Shown: positions 24,461-35,046 of the stretch, piece by piece
How positions within the stretch are numbered: position 1 is the stretch's first letter
How the letters are laid out: every line of letters begins with the position of its first letter
From: Neurospora intermedia
Taxonomy: Eukaryota; Ascomycota; Sordariomycetes; Sordariales; Sordariaceae
Assembly: GCA_037102815.1 (NCBI GenBank)
Contig: BTPP01000012.1
Coordinates: 781,373-845,372 of the forward strand
Direction of reading: 5' to 3'
Length of the DNA: 64,000 nucleotides
Made by a program: the position numbers and the translations under genes
Notes under the pieces: generated by a model
The model's database searches: none
What the model was told of the DNA's origin: nothing
What the model saw: the letters and a program-made list of their open reading frames with translations, nothing else

Positions 24461-25261
24461 TCACCCCTCAGAAAGACTGGAGTAAGTAGCCCACCTAGGC
24501 AAGTTCCTTCCTCGGCGAAATGGATTAACCTCATCGAACGGGTCCCTTTCAGTCCCTTCGGATTCCTCTCTAACCTGGTCAGACCGTTGTCTAACGGGTC
24601 TAGAACGCTGCCTAGCATGTGGTGGAAGTCTATTGACGACGTTTTCTGTCTCGGTGTCCTCTAATATCCGCAATGAAAAATCCGCATTGACCGGCATCTG
24701 CGGAGGGGGGATATTGTTTGGAATTATGGGCTGGTTGGCCATCATCGAGCGACGAAGGAGATATGCGATATGACGACGGTCTTCTCTGATGCGAAGATCT
24801 TCCTGGCGTAATCTTTCCATCCCCTCTAGCAGTTGAGCTGCAGCTATGTTGGCTGCAGTCCTGCCACGCTGACGTGCCCTCCAACCTGCGCTTCCATCAA
24901 GAATGACAGGTTGCCGCGGTCTAGGGTTATTGGGCAAAGAATACTGTGGCGGCCAAAGTCCCGGTAATGATTCCTGAAATTGAGGAAATCTGTCCAACAG
25001 GCTGTGACGAAGCCACAAAGGTATATCATCCAAGGACTGTCCCCAGATATGTTCCGGCAAAGTATCATTGCGAATCCCTGGAAGATCAGCTCTCATGGAG
25101 GGTGTCCTCAGAATCTCTCCAATCCGAATCGGGGGCAGCGATGATTGCCGGTCTGGCTCTGCAGGAGATGGTGTATGAATAACAGTTCCGTTCGAGGATG
25201 CTTCCGAGCGAGTTGATGAAGCCGAAGATACAGAGAACTCGGAAGGTACGTCAACCATCGA
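24461..25261 (-). CDS. Hypothetical Arg/Pro/Ser-rich protein directly downstream of ATG18
   Basis: I do not recognise a family. The frame is open from 25444 to the stop at 24461 (327 codons), but the first in-frame ATG is at 25261, giving 266 residues; the true 5' end is uncertain. The N-terminal part is Ser/Thr-rich and probably disordered. The middle has an aromatic, ordered-looking segment (HIWGQSLDDIPLWLRHSL, then a Leu/Pro/Trp stretch), then a charged helix rich in Arg, Glu and Gln. The C-terminus is Arg-rich and ends in RWATYSSLSEG. It lies on the same strand as ATG18, and its open frame is in phase with the ATG18 frame, separated by two TAG codons (see findings). The in-frame codons upstream of 25261 also look protein-like, so the ATG choice is weak. 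It may share a transcript with ATG18 or start from a promoter inside the ATG18 3' end. Confidence 0.6.
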   Translation of the reverse strand, partial: SMVDVPSEFSVSSASSTRSEASSNGTVIHTPSPAEPDRQSSLPPIRIGEILRTPSMRADLPGIRNDTLPEHIWGQSLDDIPLWLRHSLLDRFPQFQESLPGLWPPQYSLPNNPRPRQPVILDGSAGWRARQRGRTAANIAAAQLLEGMERLRQEDLRIREDRRHIAYLLRRSMMANQPIIPNNIPPPQMPVNADFSLRILEDTETENVVNRLPPHARQRSRPVRQRSDQVREESEGTERDPFDEVNPFRRGRNLPRWATYSSLSEG

Positions 25262-25522
25262 ATGCGAAGACGGGCTCGAAGGCGATGTGAGACTTGATCG
25301 TTCAGCCGTGGCGACTAGATATTCGTCTGATGCAAATATATTAGGGGGTCCGCCGCCCCTCAAAGTTAGGTAAGATCCCTTTGGGTGAAATGGATTGTCG
25401 ATGCCACACGGGAAACGAAACGAGACTTTCTGTCCAATAAGTGACTAGCGTTCAGCGTTAATGGGGTCGCCTTCGACAAATTCGAAATCGTTTCCGACAG
25501 CTGCGTCTGTTTCAATGTCCTC

Positions 25523-26962
25523 CTAGGCTCCATAGTCCGAGTTCGTAAGCTTGTCGTCGCCGTCCAGCACCCTAGTTGAAGAAATTAGCAACTGCTCTCT
25601 TTAGCATATCAAATTCATAACTTACGAGAACTGCTTCACCAAATAACCCTCTCCTCCCTTCTCCATATCAATGTTGTAAACGTAGAAACCACCATCACTC
25701 GTAACCACCATGACCTGCGGCGAGCTACTGCTCATGGCCACCACGCTCCTGAGCGGCGTCGCGCTCAGCCCACCCGCCCTGCTGTTAGAAGACTTTGGGA
25801 TCTTGATAAACGCAAAGTCTCGCTCTGGCTCCCACATCTCCGCGACCGACTGTGGGAGGTACGAGCTAGCCACGCCAGCCACACCGCGGACCATCATCTG
25901 CGATGACCGCCTGAGCATGTTACCGAAGGAACCACTTGGCTCTCTTTTGTGACTACCAGAGCCGTTGTTACCATTGCCCGCAGATGGTACTTCCCCTTTG
26001 TGTGGGGAGGGGTCGTTGACGTCAAAGCTTCGCGACCGAGCCCCCTGCGCCGGACCACCCCCTGGCAGCGCATTCGCGTTCTTTTGGGTGTTGAGCAGAC
26101 GGAAGATGTGCACGGTATCTGAAGTCGACGAGACGCATAAGAGCGTGGAGCTCAGGTTGAAGGACATGCTGTAGATCGAAGTAGGAACCGTGCCCCGGCG
26201 GAACTGGAAGAGCTTTTGGCCCTGGGGAAGCGAGAAGACGCGGATGATGGTGCCCGTCTCGGAAGCGGTGGCGAGCATGCTGCCGTCGTGGTTGAGCGCG
26301 ATGGCGCATAGAGGGGACTTGTGGGCCTCGACGACATTAACCGTCTTAAGGTTGAGGGCATCGTAAACAAGCACATCGCCGCGCTTGGGCGGGACATATT
26401 GGCTTGGTGGCGGGAGGTGTGCGGGGGCCTTGGCACCGACGTCTTCTCGCGGGTTGGGACGGGGGTAGACCAGATAGCAGGAATCGGACGAGGGAGAGAG
26501 GGCGCAAATAGCGTTGGGGTTCGGCGAGGTGTCGATGGTCTGGACCAGGTTCATATTGGACACATCGTAGAGGTAGATCTGGCATTCGAGCACCACGGCC
26601 AGGCGTTTGCGGTTCAGACGGACAGCTAGGACGGCAGAAGGGAAGGTAAGTTCGCAAATAACGGAAGCTCTCTGGGTTGGTAGAATGGGTCGCCGCATTA
26701 GTCTGAGTTCGGAGGCTAAACAGTGGCGCTGGGAGGGCTGGTCTACCTTGGTGTTCTGGATCTCGAGTTGCCTAGGCGTCAGGATTAAAGCTACTAGCGA
26801 GGTAGAAAACAGCATCTCGATAATGGATACGTTGCCCTCATCGCTGCTGAAGATCTTGGAAAAGGGATCAGTGTGGTAGAAGCGGAAGCCCTTGGAGGTG
26901 CCAACAGCCAGGCAGCTGTAGTCCTGGTTGAAGGTGATGAAGTTGAGGGTGCCTCCCGTCAT
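25523..26962 (-). CDS. atg18: Autophagy-related protein 18 (PROPPIN)
   Basis: Atg18 is a seven-bladed beta-propeller that binds PI3P and PI(3,5)P2, recruits Atg2 to the phagophore and works at the vacuole. The N-terminus has the family pattern [24 protein letters not shown], and the phosphoinositide-binding FRRG motif is present (about residues 229-232 of the spliced protein). Exons are 26962-26747, 26671-25626 and 25571-25523, giving 436 residues. The first intron (26746-26672, 75 nt, GTAGAC...CCCAG with a CTAAT branch) is divisible by three and has no stop. It is called because removing it restores [14 protein letters not shown], which fits the family. The second intron (25625-25572) has a GTAAGT donor and an AACTAG acceptor; the last exon encodes a tail ending SDYGA. 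The Gly/Ser/Asn-rich insert at about 267-321 fits the membrane-contacting loop of blade 6. The frame stays open beyond the TAG. Confidence 0.93.
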
Positions 26963-28333
26963 GGCGGCGGTGCTCCCTTGGGCAAGGGAGAGGATAGGCA
27001 GAGAGTATCAGGAAGTCGATAGGGCGAGGAGAGTATAATGAACGATACGTTTGATGTTGTCGAGATGCGCCAAGGACAAGTTTGAGGGGAAACTTGAGAG
27101 ATTAATACAAAGAATGGAACTGGATGTTTGGTTTGGTCCTCAGCTGTGTTGGTCAGTCCAAGCACAAAGGATGGGTGGAAATGTGCTGGTCGGCAAGGGC
27201 CAAGTGAGCTCCAAGATGAGTCGCGAGTACCTTAGGTGGGTCAGTAAGAGACAAATTGCGTGATCGTGTCGCGAGGGAGGAAGCAACGAAGCGAGCCCCT
27301 TGACGAACAGAAGTGACGATGTTGTTGTAACTGAAGAGAGAAAGAATAGAGGTAGGTAGGTAACTTGAAGCTCCCAAGGCGGCAATGGCAGGTGCGTGGT
27401 GTTTGCACACGCAGTAGAAGCTCACGTTATCACTTATCACTGCGGTGAAAGCCCGCGCCGTCTCAACGGTCAAGTGATGCAACCGCAATTACCCACCCGA
27501 CCAGCCGCTGATGAGCAACCAGAGTGATCGGCGCTAATAAACCTTAGCTTAATGGGTTTGTTTGTTAGCTCGAGACCTCTAGTCGACTTGTGTAGGCGTT
27601 TCAGCAATAACTTAATGTACTTTATTTAATGATTGAGATTTGTATCTGACATAAAAAATTCAAGATAGGTCAGAGAATTTGTCTGGCTATAGTTGATATA
27701 TCTCCAAACAACATTGTTGCGTTTGTAATAGGTTGGCAAGTGTCTCCCTCGGGGTACAGAGCTAACAAGCAAACCAGCATTATATGTAGAGCTCGGACCA
27801 TACGATCACGACTCAGTGGGCCCAGCGGGGTACCATTTCTCGCACCTTGCTGGCTGCTGCTGCAGTCTGACGTCCGCGTCTGTTCACGGTTATCGTCTTA
27901 TCAGCCCGGGGAATACGAGGAAACTGAAGTCAACACACAACATTCAACGCACATTCCCTACACCATCATGGAATCCTGCCTTCCCTTGAGGTTACTTCCA
28001 TATCAACATTATTCTTTGCCAGATATACTATAGCATAATGAACTCTCTCATCAGCTCCTCCTCCTCCTCCTCTTCCTTCTCCTCCTTGGTGCTGCCTCTT
28101 GCAAGTTTCGACAGCCAGATAGACAATGACCGTCAACAAGTGCAGTTGCACCTCCGGTTATTATAATACTACACCCTTTCGCTGACTTCGAGCCACACTA
28201 TCACATGTGTGCCCTTGGCTCAATGACTTGACCCAGTACTGTAGTCGCTGACTTCAATCAGTCTTTTGACCTTCGACCACCCCTGACCCCTCTTATTCAC
28301 ATACACTACTACCATCACCCACCCACCCCCTTA
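26963..28333. other. Intergenic region upstream of atg18 and downstream of AP-2 alpha
   Basis: This 1.4 kb holds the atg18 promoter and leader (its right-hand neighbour reads the same way) and the AP-2 alpha 3' end. A CTCCTCCTC-type run lies at about 28049-28066, just beyond the AP-2 stop. No additional gene was seen. Confidence 0.6.
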
Positions 28334-31300
28334 TTACCTAACCATGATATTCCTAAACGACTCGGAAATGTCGCTCGCCGTCGGGGGTTCATATCTCTCC
28401 GGGCGAATCGACACACCCTGCGAAAGGCGTTCCTCCATCATCTTGAGCAACACGGGCGGCACCGTCTCATCCGTCGCTCTAATCGTCAACCGAACCATCT
28501 GTACACATTTCATTGTTCATTAGCATGCCATCCCAAGCGTAATGTTCAACCGGAGAGAAAGAGAAAGAAGAAAAAAAAACTCACCTGAGTCCCATAGTTA
28601 GGCTCCAACCTCATCAAACATCCAAACTTGCCTCCCTCGCTCGTATGCACCACACTAGCCCCCACAAAGTTCTTGCTGTTGGGATCAACATTATACAACA
28701 ATCCCCATCTGAACCCCTCCAGCACCTGGCGGATAAAACTCTCTGTAATCTCCCTCTCCCCATCCTTGGGCCCAGAGAGTCCAAAAATGCGCTGAGCCTC
28801 GCGCGGCGCGCCGCCAATCTGCTTCCACCGCTTAAAGAAGTCGTCAGCCGACAACTCGGCCTGGTCCATGAACTTGTGGATGACGACCGGCAGTTTCAGG
28901 GTAAGCGCCTGCAGGGCGCCAGCCAGATACGAAATGCGGACGGTAGGCGCCTTCTCAAACACACGCTTGGCTTCGAAGACGACGACCTGCTGCGTTTGCG
29001 CGCCCTGGTAGATGGTGGTTTCGGGCATGCTCTTGACGTCCCAAGACAGGTTGGCGCGCTCCGAGGGGTCCAGATCGAGCGTGGTGGTGAAGGAGCCGAT
29101 GACGGCCGGTGTCTTGTTGGTGAAGTAGAGGATGATGGCCGCCATTTGGCCGCGGTACTCGGCGCGCACGCCGACTTGGATCTGCCCGTCTTCGAAGAGA
29201 ATGCCGTCGGCGCGCAAGAGAAGCCGGTTGAAGCCCTTCTCCCACCCAGGAGACAGGTGAGCGGCGCTGGCGAGGTTGGGCGCCTTAATGACCTTGGCTT
29301 CGGCAGGACCGATATTGTTCATGTCGAGACCGGCAAGGTCATTGGCAGATGAAGATCCGTTGGTGGCTCCGGCAGCCGGGGCAGCACCGCCGTTGGCTGG
29401 TCCGGTCTTGGTGCTAAAGGTCCGCCTGAGGCTGGCTTTCTTGGCCAGGCTGAGCTCTGCACTGTCCGCGTTGGCATCCTTGCCACCAACAATCCAAGTC
29501 CTCTTGTCGCTGGTGTTGGCGTGCTTCTGGTGTAGCCTCGAGAGCAGGGCGGATTCTCTTTCGGGGAATGGTGGCATTTCATCGCACACCGTTCGAAGAA
29601 GGTCGTCTGTGGGCAAGCTTGCGATAGCCAGGAACTCGCAGGCACGCTGTTGCAGTTCCGCGTCGAGCGCGTGGCTATAGACGTGGAACACGTTGACGAG
29701 CTGCGGCTTGATTTCCGGAAACAAGTTGACGAACTTGATAAAGCACGAGAGGATCATGGCTCGTGTGCTGGAGGAGCATGCAGGAAGCTTGCCTTGAAGG
29801 GCCAGGAACTGCTCTATAGGACTGGAGCCCCTCTCCTCGGCAATGAGATGGCCAAACTCACCCAGGATATAGGCACCAATCTTGACGAGCGTCTCGTGGC
29901 AGTGGTCCTGCTTACAGTACTGGAGAATATTCTGGGCTGCGTACACCTGAAGCTCCTCGTTGTTCGTAACAATCTGCGTCACTCGCTGCCAAACTTCGTC
30001 GCTGACGTGGTCGCCAGCCATGGCAATCAGGCGCAAAGAAATGTCAACATACCATTGCACGTCGGTGGCGTACTTTTCCGTAAGAATGGCAATCTTGAGC
30101 ACCATTTCCTCTCGGATGGCAAAGTCGGCATTCTGGAGGTAGTGTAGCAACTCGGCCACGATCTGCTGGGCGTTCGACGTGTCGCACATGCTGTACAGCA
30201 GGTCGAGACCCTTCCTTCGAACACTGATATCCCTGTCCTTCAGAGAGCCGATAATCACATCCTGGTGCTGCTTGATCGGTTCCAGGGTGTCGGTTCGTGC
30301 TGCCAAGTGTGTCATAGCCTCGAGACCGAGATAGCGGACATTCGTCTCTCGCGACTGGATGAACCGGCCAAGTCTCTGGGATACCTGCTTCATGAGGTCA
30401 TGCTCGGTATCGAGATGGATGATGAGGTTGATAGCCTCGAACAGGACGGCGTTTTGGGCATTGTTCTGCTGAACGTTCTTCTGACTCTCCACAGCCAAGT
30501 TGAGAATCTTCTGCAGCGACTCCCGGATCATGGACCGGACATGGCTATCCTCGGATGGCGGGAAGTACTGCAGTAATCGTAGAAGCTTGACCTGGATCCA
30601 TGGACAAGGCACCTTGTAGTAGAGGTAGTCCTGGCTAAACTCTCCATCGATGAGGATCCGTTTTAGCCTAGCGGCGGCTTTAACATAGGCACCCTTGTAT
30701 TGCTCCGTGTTATCCTGCGCCAGCGCCATGACAAGGGATGTTACCGAGAGCGCCACGCCGAGGTCGGTATCGTCCATAATAGATATTATACGTTCCGCCC
30801 ATTGAGCCTGGACGATATCGGGGTTTTTGCGGTATAGTCGGAGTAGCGTGAGAGCCGCCTTTTTCTTTACGAACGCCTTTGATGTTCTATAAACCGAGTT
30901 AGTATGACAATGCGCCGCTTCCTGATGTGATAGATGAAACCACGTACGGGGAAATCAGAAGCCTGTGAACCTCGGGACTCAGCGCTTCACCCATCTCCTT
31001 GCCACCGACATTCGCAATGGCATGCAGCGCCAGGCAGTTGAACAGCTCGTTGTGGTCCATCAAGTCCTTGCGAATGCTGTTGACGACCAAGTGTAAAAGC
31101 TCGTGCTTCTCGTGGAGGAATAGCGTCATAGCGAGATAACCGATCTGCTTCTCCGAGTACTTGGTCGCCGAAATTAGATTAACGGCCTCTAGATGGCCAA
31201 AGTCGACGTTCCATCCCAGAATGTAGATATAAAGCAGCTATTTGCGCATTGGTTAACCGTGGTGTTCTTGCTCTTGAGGACTGGTACAATTGGGCGCTCA

Positions 31301-31534
31301 GGGGGGGGTTGGCGCGGCGCATACCTTGCAAACGTATTTCTTCTTGTGATAACCGCTTAGGCTGCCGTCCTTGAACTTTTGACGAATGTTGGCCAGCTCC
31401 TTGTTGATCCGCTTCTCCTCGAGTTCCCTAGCCCGAGCATTTCTGAGATCGGCAATGAACTGGACCAAGCCGCGCATGTTGGAGTTGCTGCTGGACGAGC
31501 GGCCCAGGAAGCCGGTTCCTGTTGAAGACGACAT
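28334..31534 (-). CDS. AP-2 complex subunit alpha (alpha adaptin)
   Basis: This is the large alpha subunit of the AP-2 clathrin adaptor, which binds PI(4,5)P2 and cargo at the plasma membrane during endocytosis. Four exons join in frame: 31534-31325, 31237-30948, 30886-28585 and 28498-28334, coding for 988 residues. Junctions are AAG|GTATGC, CC|GTACGT and CAG|GTGAGT donors with AATAG, ATAG and ACAG acceptors. The start matches alpha adaptins closely ([40 protein letters not shown]). The basic N-terminal segment is the known lipid-binding part of the family. The helical-repeat trunk runs to about 620, an Ala/Gly/Ser-rich hinge follows, and the ear or appendage domain occupies about 710-988 ([26 protein letters not shown]). 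It is divergent from the NDUFAF5-like gene. Length is normal for fungal alpha adaptins. Confidence 0.95.
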
Positions 31535-32600
31535 TATGACGGTTGGGCTGAGTTGGCCGGGGGTATCTTGTTGTGATTAAGTTTTGTATTCGAGCTTCTC
31601 TGAGCCTGACTGTTCGGTTACGTATACACGGTGGTTTCGTCCAGCGGGACTCGGAGCTTCGCGGTTTCCGGAGAGCCAAATAATTCTGCTTCGCTTTTAA
31701 TTTTGCCGACCTTTTCACACTGAGAGCATCACGAGCAACAGGATTGATCCATCGACAATCGATAATTAACAAGCTAATAATCGTGGCGGCACGGGTGGTG
31801 GTCGTCGAAGTTTAGTGTAGTGTATGAATGGTGGAAGTTGCGGTCGGCGCGGCGGCTGACAGCATCGATCGATGTCACTTTGGGGATGTTGAAGTGCTGA
31901 TGGTCAACCAAAAGTAGAAGTTCGCGATGCGCTTCGTTCGGTTCGATATTTCGTGGTGTACAGGGTATCGGACAGTCGACTGAGACAAAGACAGGAACCA
32001 GGGTCGCGGAGACAATGAAGGGCTGGCAGAAACACACACTTGTCGGGTTCAGTTCGCGACGTGTGCTGTGTCGAGTTGGGGAAGGTCGGCGTGGTCGGCG
32101 GCTCCGGACTGGTTCGAGTCGTTGACGAGGATTCTCAGGGGAGGGGACTGGCGGACGGCGACGGGCGGATTGGCGATTTCCTCCACTGCAAAATAAAGGG
32201 GATCTCCATCCAATAAGTTTTAACCCGCTGAATACGATACCGTACCGGCGTACCTCTACTGGGTGGCCCCCCGCGGACCTCACTAGGTAGCCAGCGGGCA
32301 ACCACGCTGTAACATGTACTTCTAGCGCTTCTTTTATCACGACAAGGGCGCCACAATAACCCCTTTTTGTGGCTAGTCGCACTTAGAGGTTATAAACCCC
32401 GGCAAGAAATGTGGCTTCCACGCTATCGAGAGAGGAGCTATGACGATTTAGATGCGCCTTGGCATCCACCCAATCCGCGGTACCTCGATGTCCCGCGTAG
32501 CATCGATTGTCTTCAAACCCAAACTTCCCCTCTCTCAACTCTTGCCTATCATGCCAAAGCTGGGCTCGAATTGTGACGGCTTCACTGGTGTACTTCGAGG
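31535..32600. promoter_or_regulatory. Shared divergent promoter region, AP-2 alpha / NDUFAF5-like
   Basis: These 1066 bp separate two start codons on opposite strands and must hold both promoters. Open frames inside (for example 31774-32382 on the minus strand) have no coding character. A TACCTCTA motif of the dispersed type occurs near 32250. No clear TATA box was identified. Confidence 0.5.
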
Positions 32601-33748
32601 ATGCGGTTGAGTTTGGCTCCAGTCTGCCGGCCGCAGCAATGGAAACCGCTCCTCACGGGCGGGACGGCCCGTCGATCATATGCCTTTCAGTCCGGCAGCC
32701 TCAACTTTGAAGTCTTCAACCGTCGCGCAAAGTGGTTGCAGAAGGAGAGGGCAGCTGCCAATGTTGAAGGGGGCCGTCAAGCCGACTACCTCAAGGATGA
32801 GGTCGCCATGCGCGTGTGCGAACGTCTTTTGGTAAAACATACCCCATCTCACTCTCCTCTCTTCTTTTATACTGTCTGTCATATGGAACTAACCTCATCC
32901 CACCCCTCCAGGACGTCAAACGCCAATTTCCCCGCGTCCTCGACCTCGGCGCAAACTCCTGCAACATCGCCCGCGCCCTCCTCCGCCCAAACCCTGACCC
33001 CGAATCCGAGCCCCCCGTCACCGACCTCCTAGCCACCAAGATCACCGAGCTCGTCGCCGCCGAATCCTCCCACTCCCTCCTCCACCGAGACCACGACCAC
33101 CCCTCTCTCTCCACCACCCACGTTCCCGACTTCAAGCTCACGCGCCACGTCCTCGAGCATGACGAACTTCTCCCCTTTGAGCCCGACTCCTTCGACATGG
33201 TGCTCAGCAGCATGTCCATGCACTGGATCAACGACCTGCCGGGCGTGCTCTCACAGATCAACAGCGTGCTGAAGCCTGACTGCCCCTTCATCGGCGCCAT
33301 GCTCGGCGGCGACACCCTGTACGAGCTGCGCACGTCTCTCCAGCTGGCGGAGCAAGAGCGCAAAGGAGGAATCTCGCCTCACGTGTCGCCATTGGCGGAC
33401 GTGCGCGACGTCGGCGGCCTGCTGCAGCGCACGGGGTTCAAGATGTTGACGGTGGACGTGGAGGACATAGTGGTGGACTACCCGGACATGTTTGCGCTGA
33501 TGCAGGACCTGCAGGCCATGGGCGAGGGCAACGCGGTGCTGGGGCGGGAGATGGGACCCATTGGCCGGGATGTGTTGCTGGCGGGTGATGCGATCTATAG
33601 GGCGCTGCATGGGAACGAGGATGGAAGCATTCCGGCGACGTTTAGAATTATCCACATGATTGGGTGGAAGGAAAGTCCACACCAGGCGCAGCCGTTGAGG
33701 AGAGGGAGTGGGCAGGCGAGTTTGAAGGATTTGTTGGAGGGCCAGTGA
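32601..33748 (+). CDS. Arginine-hydroxylase / methyltransferase-fold protein NDUFAF5-like, mitochondrial
   Basis: Family knowledge: NDUFAF5 is a class I SAM-fold protein of the mitochondrial matrix that hydroxylates an arginine of the PSST/NDUFS7 subunit during complex I assembly. Two exons, 32601-32831 and 32912-33748, join phase 0 (TTG|GTAAAA donor, CTCCAG acceptor) to give 355 residues. The first about 28 residues are rich in Arg, Ser and Leu with no acidic residue, fitting a mitochondrial presequence. LNFEVFNRRAKWLQKERAA is family-typical. VLDLGANSCNIA is SAM motif I. The stretch LPFEPDSFDMVLSSMSMHWI and the following GGDTLYELRTSLQLAE are hallmarks of this family. The in-frame stop at 32574 makes 32601 the first possible ATG. 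It is divergent from AP-2 alpha and convergent with ARPC5. Confidence 0.92.
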
Positions 33749-34301
33749 GAGGGGAAGAGTGATAGATATCGACAGGAAACAAGAGGGAAACAGAACTCAA
33801 ATAGGAAATGAAAATATGTTGGAACAAGGTTCTTGTGTGGTTTAACACAAGATTTTCACGACCTGTTGTTGGAACAAGGTATCCGGAGAGTCGAGTCGAC
33901 CTGTTGGTGTAGTTAAACCAAGGTATTGTTTGTTGTGGCTTCTTTCTTTATATGCTGTTGGTCCTGGAACCCTGGCTCACTTGCTCCCTTCCATCTTGGA
34001 AGCAACAGCACCGTGAAGGCGGCAACATGGACATTGTAGCCGGTTCCAACCAGAGTGACAATTGTTCACAAAGTCAGGGGTATGTAAACAAGACAATCCG
34101 GCCTGAGGCCAAGAATAGTCCAAGCGTACCACCTTACCCTCTCCTGTTCGTCAACCACAGAGACCGACCTAAACAGAGCCAGTTTGATGTGTAATGCGTA
34201 TGTATTATTGCTGTATAATGGCGTATATCTCGCTCGGAACCGCATCGCATCGCTTCAACTCGACGACCAGCTTTCTCTTGCCCTCCCTCTCCTTAACCTC
34301 C
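33749..34301. other. Convergent 3' region between NDUFAF5-like and ARPC5
   Basis: About 550 bp between two convergent stop codons, presumably both 3' UTRs. A near-repeat is visible: GGAACAAGGT occurs at about 33821 and again near 33871, and AACCAAGGTAT near 33915. No gene. Confidence 0.5.
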
Positions 34302-35046
34302 TTATACCCTCCGGAAGTCAGTCATGACGCGGCCTATGCAACCCAACCCAGCAACCTCGACAACCTTCTCATGCCAGCTCAACAAAACACTCATAGCCGA
34401 ACCGGTCGACTCATTCGCGGCCATAGGGCGCTGACTGACTTGGCTGAAACCGGTAGCCTGGGGAGTCATGGCGCGAGCGGGCGTCGTCCTGCCAGAGCCA
34501 TCGGAGGAGGCGGACGTGGCGCCCATGCCTTTGTACCTATTATCACATTAGAAAACCAAACCGTTAGCTATCACAATCCCATCTGTCTTCAACTCCTCGG
34601 CCTTCCTGCCGGAAGTGAACAAACTAAAAACAAGGAAAGAGTGTCGAAGAAAGCCAAACATACAAATACTTCATCAAAACATCCAAACACTCGCTGCCCC
34701 CTGGCTGTCCGTAAATCCGCTGCAACATGGGCGTCATCTCGCTTGCCTTGATGCTCTGCAGCACCTCAATGACCGTGTGCAGGTGCGTCTCCTTGGCGGC
34801 TTCGGACCCGGCGTAGACGGGCATCTCGAGACATCCGCGCAACGCGCCCTCGGCGTCGCCGCCCCTGAGCAGCTGTCGCACCTGGCCGTTGATGGCGCGC
34901 GCGTCGGCCTCGCTGATTTCCGCAAGGGGAGGGTGCAGTGTCGACACGTCAAAGTTGACCGACGAGTCTTCGGTGAGGGCGTCAATGTTGATGGTGCGCC
35001 AGGCGTCGCTGAGCGTTGCTTGCGTGTGTTGCTGGATGATGGACAT
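34302..35046 (-). CDS. Arp2/3 complex subunit 5 (ARPC5, p16)
   Basis: This is the smallest Arp2/3 subunit, needed for branched actin nucleation at endocytic patches and growing tips. Exons are 35046-34664 and 34536-34302, giving 205 residues. The junction TT|GTATGT...AATAG|G completes a Leu codon and creates MKYLYKGMGA, the family signature. The N-terminal part (WRTINIDALTEDSS), the helical core with VRQLLRGGDAEGALR and the terminal SVLLSWHEKVVEVAGLGCIG with VMTDFRRV match the family. Compared with animal ARPC5 (about 150 residues), there is a Ser/Thr/Ala-rich insert after YKGMG, common in filamentous fungi. It is divergent from the DUF6604-like gene. Confidence 0.94.

Noticed and set aside
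25397-25533. ATG at 25533 overlapping the ATG18 stop as start of the downstream gene
   Set aside because: Its frame ends in TAA, has GCG/TCG/ACG-type codons typical of an out-of-phase reading, and no consensus donor joins it to the downstream frame.
28645-29352. 235-codon plus-strand frame inside AP-2 alpha
   Set aside because: Antisense shadow of the C-biased AP-2 alpha exon.
31774-32382. 202-codon minus-strand frame between AP-2 alpha and the NDUFAF5-like gene
   Set aside because: Lies in the divergent promoter region; Arg/Pro/Ser-rich random composition.
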